Positions 1 to 5,223 of a DNA stretch of 5,223 nucleotides are shown piece after piece. Source of the DNA: JAVRLS01 sp031961205 (GTDB lineage: Archaea; Thermoplasmatota; Thermoplasmata; Thermoplasmatales; Thermoplasmataceae); contig JAVRLS010000069.1 in NCBI GenBank assembly GCA_031961205.1, positions 1 through 5,223 of the forward strand, written 5' to 3'. The notes below the pieces were generated by a model. It saw only the letters and a program-made list of their open reading frames with translations, ran no database searches and was not told the DNA's origin. Position 1 is the stretch's first letter. Each line of letters starts with the position of its first letter. The translations under genes and the position numbers were made by a program.

Positions 1-4
1 AATA

Positions 5-17
5 AGAAAATTTATAT
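5..17 (+). promoter_or_regulatory. Predicted archaeal promoter (A-rich BRE-like element plus TATA box) of the aro operon
   Basis: TTTATAT occupies 11-17 and is preceded by an A-rich stretch (GAAAA at 6-10) that resembles an archaeal TFB-recognition element. Archaeal TATA boxes are centred about 25 bases before the transcription start, which places initiation near 37-39, exactly where an ATG (37) and a GTG (39) lie. The same 7-mer lies 26 bases before the argS ATG in this window, which supports both calls. It would drive a leaderless aroB-aroE-aroK-aroA transcript. The window begins too close to show anything further upstream. Confidence 0.6.
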
Positions 18-36
18 TGGAAGATCAGTAGTCACC

Positions 37-69
37 ATGTGGATACACAGAGATTTACCCTGCCCATGA
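37..69 (+). other. Possible 10-codon leader ORF, or tail of an upstream gene, overlapping the aroB start
   Basis: An ATG at 37 opens a frame reading MWIHRDLPCP and ends at the TGA at 67-69. That TGA overlaps the internal aroB ATG at 66 as ATGA, the layout often used for coupled translation. The same frame is open back to base 1, so it could equally be the last 22 codons of an upstream gene cut by the window edge. The encoded residues match no family I recognise. The overlap may be chance, because the GTG at 39 gives a better AroB N-terminus. Recorded as an alternative, not as a confident gene. Confidence 0.2.
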
Positions 70-1118
70 ATAATGAGAACGTGTCATTTGTAGTGGGTGA
101 GAATGCAATAAAGCATCTTGCTGAAGAAGCCGGGAAATATGACAGTGTCATAGAGGTTATAAGCAAGAATGTGGAGGAACTCTACAGTGATCACGTACCC
201 GAACTGCAGGATGCTGGCCCGTCGCTGATGAAGGTAACTACAAATGACGGAGAAACGCTCAAGAATATGAGGAACTACCAGAAAATTATAAAGCTGATGG
301 TTGAACGCAAGATAGACAGGAATTCGCTCCTGGTATACATTGGAGGCGGGACGGTAGGTGACTTTTCAGGATTCATAGCATCTACGTACAAACGCGGGCT
401 TAAGATGGTTGCCGTACCGACAACACTGCTTGCGCAGATTGACAGTTCAATAGGCGGAAAAAACGGCCTTAACGTCTCTGACGTCAAGAATGTCATAGGG
501 ACATTCTACAATCCTTACCTGATCCTCGATGATATGCACTTCCTGAAATCAAACAGGCAGCTGGTGAGAGACGGCATTTCAGAAGCCATCAAGTACGGGA
601 TCATTTACGGCGGCGATATTTATGACATGCTTAAAAGCAACAATGAAAACACAATCGAGGAAAGGCTTGCAGAACTTGTGAAAGCGAGCATCAGGATTAA
701 AACCGAGATAGTAAACAGGGATTATTATGATACAAACGGAATAAGATCGGTGCTCAACTACGGGCATACAATAGCCCACGGCATAGAGGCCGCATCGGGA
801 AATGAAATATCCCACGGAATTTCTGTCGCCACCGGTATGCTGGTTGAGGCACATATAGGGAATAAGTACGGAAGTACGGATCCGGAAGTTGCTGAATCGA
901 TCGTTTCAATGATGGAAAGGTACGGGATACCGAGGGTTGACATAAAATCAATAGGGATAACAAACATTCTCAGATATATCATGAACGACAAAAAGATGCA
1001 TGATGGCGCTATCGACATGAACATACCGTCATCCATTGGAAAGACAACAGTGATCAAGGCCAACGAAAGGACACTCAGTGACGGTATGAATACATTCATA
1101 AAGGAATATGAAAGATGA
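39..1118 (+). CDS. aroB: 3-dehydroquinate synthase
   Basis: Cytoplasmic NAD- and metal-dependent enzyme that cyclises DAHP to 3-dehydroquinate, step 2 of the shikimate pathway. The 359 residues match the usual family length. Visible motifs are the NAD-binding GGGTVGD (102-108), R119, and PTTLLAQIDSSIGGK (127-141) with D135 and K141. K150-N151, E182, K185, K221, R236, N240, H243, H247 and H259 follow; by spacing they correspond to the catalytic and metal-ligand residues of Aspergillus DHQS (E194, H271 and H287 are the metal ligands). The fungal Glu260 position is Asp231, with one extra residue before R236. The usual HGEAV motif reads HGISV (259-263). A GTG start is chosen because it keeps the first beta strand (RFTLP, then VSFVVG) and sits where a leaderless transcript would begin. 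ATG at 66 is the alternative (350 residues). It overlaps aroE by 11 bases. Function is secure; the start is less so. Confidence 0.94.
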   Translation: MDTQRFTLPMNNENVSFVVGENAIKHLAEEAGKYDSVIEVISKNVEELYSDHVPELQDAGPSLMKVTTNDGETLKNMRNYQKIIKLMVERKIDRNSLLVYIGGGTVGDFSGFIASTYKRGLKMVAVPTTLLAQIDSSIGGKNGLNVSDVKNVIGTFYNPYLILDDMHFLKSNRQLVRDGISEAIKYGIIYGGDIYDMLKSNNENTIEERLAELVKASIRIKTEIVNRDYYDTNGIRSVLNYGHTIAHGIEAASGNEISHGISVATGMLVEAHIGNKYGSTDPEVAESIVSMMERYGIPRVDIKSIGITNILRYIMNDKKMHDGAIDMNIPSSIGKTTVIKANERTLSDGMNTFIKEYER

Positions 1119-1917
1119 AACGATCGTTACCGGACTCATAGGGAGGCCGGTTACGCACTCAATAGGCCAGATAGTTTTCAACAGGGTATATGCATTTGAG
1201 GGGATTAACGCCATATATCTGGCCATAGATGTCATGAAAGGCGAGCTTGAAAATTTTGTACGGAAATCCTCATTCATGCTGGCGTACAACGTTACGATTC
1301 CACACAAAGTTTCCATAATCAATTTTCTTGACAGGATCGATAGATCGGCTTCCAGAACCGGATCCGTGAACCTTGTAAATGATGGTTGTGGATTCAATAC
1401 AGATTATGCGGGCTTCGGATTCGCTGTAAAGAAAAATCGCATAAATTTCAACGGGAAGAAAACGATAATAGCCGGAACCGGGGGGATCTTTAGAACCGTT
1501 TACCGTTACATAAATGACAATTTTCCAGGATCGGACATAACGGTGAAATCCCGTGACCCTGCGAGGGCCAGGCGCGTGCTGGATGGAATAATCGAAGGCG
1601 AAAGTATAGTGAGGGAAAGCAGCGAAAAGTATGATATACTTATAAACTGCACACCCCTCGGGACTTACCCGGATTCCGGAAACCCGTTTGAGATGAAGAA
1701 CGTTGCTGATGTATCGATTGGGATAGATGCCGTTTACAATCCGCCGGAAACACCATTTTTGAAAATGATCGCCGGTTCCGGCGGAAGATCCATCAACGGC
1801 CTTGATCTTTACGCAGGTCAGGCGGCCGAAACATTCAGGATAATTTTCGGAAGATCTTGCAAAGCAGATATATATAGCATTGCGGTGGAGGCTCTGCATG
1901 AAACGGGTAGTCTCTGA
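1108..1917 (+). CDS. aroE: Shikimate dehydrogenase
   Basis: Reduces 3-dehydroshikimate to shikimate with a nicotinamide cofactor (pathway step 4), in the cytoplasm. The 269 residues fit the family. The N-terminal substrate domain shows GLIGRPVTHS (9-18), NVTIPHK (61-67) with the catalytic Lys67, GSVN (85-88) with Asn88, and NTDYAGF (97-103) with Asp99. The Rossmann domain has a glycine loop AGTGG (122-126), followed by NCTPLG (180-185). The C-terminal motif NGLDLYAGQA (230-239) holds the conserved Gln238. The usual SxSP shikimate-binding motif reads S18-I-G-Q, losing the second Ser, and the NRT cofactor motif reads S148-R149-D150. The ATG lies inside the end of aroB (11-base overlap) with only a weak GGA just upstream (1103-1105), so translation is probably coupled to aroB. 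The last 20 bases overlap aroK. Assignment to the AroE family is firm; cofactor preference is not. Confidence 0.93.
   Translation: MKDETIVTGLIGRPVTHSIGQIVFNRVYAFEGINAIYLAIDVMKGELENFVRKSSFMLAYNVTIPHKVSIINFLDRIDRSASRTGSVNLVNDGCGFNTDYAGFGFAVKKNRINFNGKKTIIAGTGGIFRTVYRYINDNFPGSDITVKSRDPARARRVLDGIIEGESIVRESSEKYDILINCTPLGTYPDSGNPFEMKNVADVSIGIDAVYNPPETPFLKMIAGSGGRSINGLDLYAGQAAETFRIIFGRSCKADIYSIAVEALHETGSL
1884..1891 (+). promoter_or_regulatory. Strong Shine-Dalgarno site for aroK
   Basis: GGTGGAGG lies within the end of aroE and finishes 6 bases before the ATG at 1898. GGAGG is complementary to the CCUCC at the archaeal 16S rRNA 3' end. It decides the aroK start in favour of ATG 1898 over the in-frame TTG at 1880, which lies upstream of this site and would add only six residues (MRWRLC) before the conserved domain. 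Confidence 0.7.
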
Positions 1918-2710
1918 GGCAAACGGCGGCCTGAGCGTTATTTCAGCATTCACGGGCAGCACCGGAGCGGCCATGTCAATCGACCTCGGCATGAAATGCA
2001 CGATCAGCGAAACGACCGGAAGGAAAAGCGGCAACGGGATAATTTCAATGCTAGCCGAAAGATTCGGAATATCCCGCAACTACAGTATACGCATAGAGAG
2101 CAGGATTCCTCCCGGGTACGGATTGAAAAGCAGCAGCGCATACGTTCTCTCAATCGTTTCCTCATTCCTGAAGTTCGAGGACATAGCCATGGACGATATT
2201 GATATGCTCAGGCTTTCCTCGGAACTTTCAAAAAAAGCGGGGATCTCAAGGACAGGAGCCCTTGACGACCTGTGCCAGTCATACTACGGCGGTTTCTGCA
2301 TGACGGACAATACCAGGAACAGGATACTTGTTAGAAGAAGGGTGCCGGAATACCCGGTCCTGCTTTCCGTAAGGGGCCAGAAACGGCTGTCGTCTGAGGT
2401 CAGTATGCCGGCGGATTCCGGGAATTCCTTCAGGAGCCTGGAAAAGCTGGTATACGCCGGCTACATGTTTGAGCCCATGGTGATAAACGGCTTCCTCTAC
2501 GGATCAATCATGGGCATCGATATGGATGCCGTTAAAAAAATGGTTGAATCTTCGGCCCTGTATTCGTCCCAGAGCGGGAAGGGCCCGGCAGTGTTCGGCA
2601 TATTCAGCGATCGCAGGCGTATTGATGACGCCGCCAGGAAAATAGAGGGCAGGACAATTAAGACGAAACTCTCAAATGCCGGGTTGAAGGTGAAGATCTA
2701 CGAAGATTAA
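1898..2710 (+). CDS. aroK: Archaeal shikimate kinase (GHMP kinase superfamily)
   Basis: Phosphorylates shikimate at O3 with ATP (pathway step 5), in the cytoplasm. It belongs to the archaeal GHMP-kinase family, unrelated to the P-loop bacterial AroK. The 270-residue length is typical. Three GHMP motifs are visible: an N-terminal segment GGLSVISAF (10-18) and GSTGAAMSIDL (20-30); the ATP-binding loop PPGYGLKSSSA (71-81), where GLKSSSA is characteristic of archaeal shikimate kinase; and a C-terminal glycine motif SGKGPAVFG (226-234). TGALDDLCQSYYGG (119-132) matches the family's TGAxDDA region, followed by TDN (136-138). The ATG at 1898 is chosen over an upstream TTG because of a well-placed GGTGGAGG. 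It begins 20 bases inside aroE, and its TAA touches the presumed aroA start. The operon position between AroE and AroA supports shikimate as substrate over other GHMP substrates such as homoserine or mevalonate. Confidence 0.92.
   Translation: MKRVVSEANGGLSVISAFTGSTGAAMSIDLGMKCTISETTGRKSGNGIISMLAERFGISRNYSIRIESRIPPGYGLKSSSAYVLSIVSSFLKFEDIAMDDIDMLRLSSELSKKAGISRTGALDDLCQSYYGGFCMTDNTRNRILVRRRVPEYPVLLSVRGQKRLSSEVSMPADSGNSFRSLEKLVYAGYMFEPMVINGFLYGSIMGIDMDAVKKMVESSALYSSQSGKGPAVFGIFSDRRRIDDAARKIEGRTIKTKLSNAGLKVKIYED
2689..2693 (+). promoter_or_regulatory. Candidate Shine-Dalgarno site for aroA
   Basis: GGTGA matches the archaeal anti-Shine-Dalgarno sequence (UCACC). It lies 6 bases before an in-frame ACG (2700) and 12 before the in-frame ATT (2706). 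A second GGTGA at 2721-2725 lies inside the conserved N-terminal region and would place the start too late, after the first beta strand. This is tentative, since 5-base matches are common. Confidence 0.3.
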
Positions 2711-3929
2711 TACGATACCGGGTGAAGGTAAGGTTACGATCGATCTGCCCTCAAGCAAGAGCCACACGCAGAGGTACGCCATAGCGGCTTCTGTTCTCGG
2801 AAGCGATATCGTAATGCACGGCGTATCCATGTCGGATGACGAAAGGATCTCGATAGGGATAGCAGATGCATGCAGGAACGTTATGATCGATGGCTATGAT
2901 GTGCACATCAGCGGAGAATTCCGGTGCCCCTCCGATCTCTATGCCGGGGAATCGGCGACCGCCTACAGGCTTTCCATGGGTTCATTCGCTGCAAAGAAAT
3001 GCGCTGTCCGTTATCATGGATCTCCATTCCTTGCTTCCAGGCCGGTTCGCGGTCTTCAGGCGGCCCTGGAAGATCTTGGCGTTTCCTTTAAAAGGATGGA
3101 CGATGGATTCTTTACAGTCGATGGTAAAGGATCGAAAAATATTCCGGTTACCGTTTCAGGAGAAAGCTCACAGTTTGCGTCATCCCTCATGATATACTAT
3201 GCAGCAATGGGCGGGGGCAGATTCATGATCCGCAATCCGAAATCAGCAGGATACCTGAATATAACGGCAGAATGCCTGGAATCATTCGGGTTCAGGGTAT
3301 ATATTGGCGATGAAATAATAGTTGAAGAGAGGGAGAGAAAGAACGCTGAAGTGAATATTGAGAGGGATTTTTCATCCGCCGCATTCTTCATGGTTCTCGG
3401 ATCGATATCGGATCGCTGGGATATATCAATTAACGGACTTAACAGGAACAGTGTGCAGCCAGACAGCGCGATTCTCTCGATCATCGGCGGCAACCTGGAA
3501 TGGAACGGGGATGTACTTAACGTAAAATACGGTATTGATGATGAGATCATCGTGGATGCCGGCGTAAATCCGGATCTGTGCCCTCCACTCGCAGTTGCCG
3601 GAATATTTTCGGATTCCGGCGTAATTATCAGGAACACGGAAAGGCTGAGATCAAAGGAATCTGACAGGGAAAGTGAAATAGAAAGGCTTGCAGGGATGTT
3701 CGGCGCTCACGTGGAAATATCGGATACGTATATGCGAATAAGGAAAGGCGAATTGCGTGCACCGGCCTATACCGGTTTCACGGATCACAGGATGATCATG
3801 GCTGCGGTGATTGCCGGCCTTGCATCAGGAAAGCCTGTAATGCACATGAATGCAGAAAATGTATCGAAAAGCTTTCCTTCCTTTTTTAATGAAATAGGGA
3901 AACTGTCACATATCCGGATCATAGAATAG
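2706..3929 (+). CDS. aroA: 3-phosphoshikimate 1-carboxyvinyltransferase (EPSP synthase), probable non-AUG start
   Basis: Transfers the enolpyruvyl group of PEP to shikimate 3-phosphate (pathway step 6), in the cytoplasm. Numbering from an ATT at 2706 gives 407 residues. By E. coli equivalence: K18, S19 and R23 of SSKSHTQR (K22, S23, R27); GESATAYR (81-88); R112 of SRPV (R124); SSQF (154-157); D290 of NPD (D313); K317-E318-S-D-R321 (K340, E341, R344); DHR with R362 (R386); K388 of KSFP (K411). All key residues are present, so the enzyme should be active. Ala84 replaces E. coli Gly96. The frame is open back to a TGA at 2691-2693, yet the first ATG is at 2814 (residue 37), which would drop K18, S19 and R23. 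No ATG, GTG or TTG lies between. ATT at 2706 (overlapping the aroK TAA) or ACG at 2700 (6 bases after GGTGA at 2689-2693) are the likely starts. A sequence error at the junction is also possible. Confidence 0.9.
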   Translation: MNTIPGEGKVTIDLPSSKSHTQRYAIAASVLGSDIVMHGVSMSDDERISIGIADACRNVMIDGYDVHISGEFRCPSDLYAGESATAYRLSMGSFAAKKCAVRYHGSPFLASRPVRGLQAALEDLGVSFKRMDDGFFTVDGKGSKNIPVTVSGESSQFASSLMIYYAAMGGGRFMIRNPKSAGYLNITAECLESFGFRVYIGDEIIVEERERKNAEVNIERDFSSAAFFMVLGSISDRWDISINGLNRNSVQPDSAILSIIGGNLEWNGDVLNVKYGIDDEIIVDAGVNPDLCPPLAVAGIFSDSGVIIRNTERLRSKESDRESEIERLAGMFGAHVEISDTYMRIRKGELRAPAYTGFTDHRMIMAAVIAGLASGKPVMHMNAENVSKSFPSFFNEIGKLSHIRIIE

Positions 3930-3944
3930 TTTCTGCGTTATAGT

Positions 3945-3951
3945 TTTATAT
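3945..3951 (+). promoter_or_regulatory. Predicted TATA box of argS
   Basis: TTTATAT begins 26 bases before the argS ATG, so transcription would start at or within a base or two of the start codon, giving a leaderless mRNA. The 41-base gap after aroA (3930-3970) has no Shine-Dalgarno-like sequence near the ATG, as expected for leaderless translation. No convincing terminator hairpin is seen and the longest T run is four, so read-through from the aro operon cannot be excluded. Confidence 0.6.
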
Positions 3952-3970
3952 CCATTGCTTATTATCTATT

Positions 3971-5223
3971 ATGCTTATTTTCAATGATGCACGGAAGATG
4001 CTGCTTGAGAGGATGAATGAACATTATGATATCAATGGGAAGGATGTTTATTTTGATGAAAGTAACCATTCGGATATAACGGTCAGGATCTTTTCTGTAA
4101 TGAAAAAATATGGAAAGACCGGCGAGGAAATATACGATGTCCTGAAAAAAGCAGTTGAAAACGAGCCTTATGTGGAACGTACAGAACTGAAGGATGCCTA
4201 TGTGAATATTTACATATCAAGGCGCTGGATGCTGGAAAATATAGTTGAATCCGTGAAAAAGAGCGGGAAATACCCCGATGTTTTCCAGGAGGCTGAAAGG
4301 GTCAGCGTGGAGCATACAAGTGCCAACCCGACCGGCCCGCTTCATGTGGGGCGTGCACGGAACTCCATAATAGGCGATTCCATATACCGCCTTGTACAGA
4401 GATATGGCTACAGGGCCGCTTCCATGTATTTTGTGAATGATTCCGGGAAACAGATGATGTCGCTTTATACTGCATATATGATGTACGGCGGTGACCTGAC
4501 TGTTGAGAACCTTCTTTCAGATTACCAGAGAATCTACAGGGAAATGGAAAACGATCATGATATTGAGAAAAAAATAGCCGAAAATATCGAAAGGTACGAA
4601 AAAGGAGATTCGATGATATACGATGAGATCAGGAAGATAGCCTCTGTTATGCTTGACGGGATTACGGGATCGCTGGCACGGATCGGGATCACGTTTGATG
4701 AATTCAACTGGGAATCTGATCTCCTGAGGGATGGGAGTGTAAAAAAAGCGATAGAGAGCATAGAAACCGAAAACGAGGATAATGCGTCCTTTACAAGGAT
4801 GCAGGAAAGGAAGATATTCCTTACCAGGAACGACGGAACAACGCTTTACTTTGCCAGGGACATAGCGTACCACCTTTACAAGGCCGAAAATTACGAATGG
4901 ATAATAGACGTTCTCGGAGAGGATCACAAGGATCATGGCAAATTGCTCGATTATGTCCTCAAGAAACTAATAGGCCTTGATACAAGGATTTCATACGTTT
5001 TCTACAGCTTCATCTCACTCGATACGGGAAAGATGTCCACAAGGAAGGGAAACATAGTATCCCTTCCGGATCTGATAGAAAGGATGGGCGAAGAAGCATA
5101 CAGTACAGTCAGGGAGAAGAGGCCGGAACTTGACGATGCAAAGTTGAGGGATATATCTGAAGCCGTTGCATCATCATCCATACGATTCAGCATAGTGAAG
5201 GTCAGCGGATCAAAGCCGATAAC
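3971..5223 (+). CDS. argS: Arginyl-tRNA synthetase (3' end cut by window)
   Basis: Class I aminoacyl-tRNA synthetase that charges tRNA-Arg with arginine using ATP, in the cytoplasm. The frame is open to the last base, giving 417 residues; ArgRS is usually about 550, so much of the C-terminal anticodon-binding domain lies outside. The N-terminal region up to about residue 105 corresponds to the ArgRS-specific Add-1 tRNA D-loop binding domain. The active site begins at VEHTSANPTGPLHVGRARN (113-131), with HVGR (125-128) as the HIGH signature. GEDHKDH (316-322) and KMSTRKGN (354-361) follow; the latter is the KMSKS loop in a form that keeps a Lys after MS-T-R. The ATG at 3971 is the first in-frame start after the promoter and gives a normal N-terminus. 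It is separated from aroA by its own promoter, so it is a neighbour and not part of the aromatic pathway. Confidence 0.95.
   Translation, partial: MLIFNDARKMLLERMNEHYDINGKDVYFDESNHSDITVRIFSVMKKYGKTGEEIYDVLKKAVENEPYVERTELKDAYVNIYISRRWMLENIVESVKKSGKYPDVFQEAERVSVEHTSANPTGPLHVGRARNSIIGDSIYRLVQRYGYRAASMYFVNDSGKQMMSLYTAYMMYGGDLTVENLLSDYQRIYREMENDHDIEKKIAENIERYEKGDSMIYDEIRKIASVMLDGITGSLARIGITFDEFNWESDLLRDGSVKKAIESIETENEDNASFTRMQERKIFLTRNDGTTLYFARDIAYHLYKAENYEWIIDVLGEDHKDHGKLLDYVLKKLIGLDTRISYVFYSFISLDTGKMSTRKGNIVSLPDLIERMGEEAYSTVREKRPELDDAKLRDISEAVASSSIRFSIVKVSGSKPI

Noticed and set aside
1880..1897. TTG at 1880 as the aroK start
   Set aside because: It would precede the GGTGGAGG ribosome site and add only MRWRLC, which is not part of the GHMP fold. 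ATG 1898 has ideal spacing.
1270..2079. A 269-residue open frame on the minus strand across aroE and the start of aroK
   Set aside because: It lies wholly opposite two genes with clear conserved motifs, spans their junction, has no recognisable domain and no promoter or ribosome site of its own. It is a by-product of codon use on the + strand.
2814..2816. ATG at 2814 as the true aroA start
   Set aside because: It would leave out the SSKSHTQR motif with the Lys, Ser and Arg needed for substrate binding, although that motif is encoded intact in the same frame upstream. It would also leave a 103-base gap in an otherwise overlapping operon.
3930..3970. Transcription terminator between aroA and argS
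   Set aside because: No stable hairpin and no T run longer than four is visible. The T-rich bases are better explained as the argS TATA box.
4517..4936. Minus-strand open frame of 139 residues inside argS
   Set aside because: It is antisense to conserved ArgRS sequence and its translation has no recognisable family features.

Overview
The window is a compact stretch of archaeal chromosome carrying four shikimate-pathway genes and the first three quarters of a class I arginyl-tRNA synthetase, all on the + strand. Several things point to archaea and most likely to Thermoplasmatales. The shikimate kinase is the archaeal GHMP-superfamily type, not the bacterial P-loop AroK. Short TTTATAT promoter boxes sit about 26 bases ahead of start codons, as expected for leaderless archaeal transcripts. 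Arginine is mostly AGG/AGA and isoleucine often ATA. Base composition is moderate (mid-40s % GC by eye). The order assignment rests on general resemblance only; no database was searched.

Layout: bases 1-38 hold a promoter and possibly the tail of an upstream reading frame. Then follow aroB (39-1118, 3-dehydroquinate synthase), aroE (1108-1917, shikimate dehydrogenase), aroK (1898-2710, archaeal shikimate kinase) and aroA (about 2706-3929, EPSP synthase). Each gene overlaps the next by about 5-20 bases, so they form one translationally coupled operon. A 41-base gap (3930-3970) carries a second TATA box, and argS (3971 to beyond 5223) starts a new transcription unit.

The four enzymes turn DAHP into 3-dehydroquinate (AroB), 3-dehydroshikimate into shikimate (AroE), shikimate into shikimate 3-phosphate (AroK), and that plus PEP into EPSP (AroA). 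Genes for DAHP synthase, 3-dehydroquinate dehydratase and chorismate synthase are not in the window. A canonical AroB indicates the classical DAHP entry route, not the alternative DKFP/aspartate-semialdehyde route of many methanogens.

No mobile element, CRISPR array, RNA gene or clearly novel system is visible. The points most worth a second look are: the EPSP synthase has no ATG/GTG/TTG start upstream of its essential N-terminal strand and motif, so it probably uses a non-AUG start; it carries Ala where the E. coli enzyme has Gly96, a known glyphosate-tolerance position; the aroB start region is ambiguous, with nested ATG/GTG codons and an ATGA overlap; and AroE has substitutions in its substrate and cofactor pockets.
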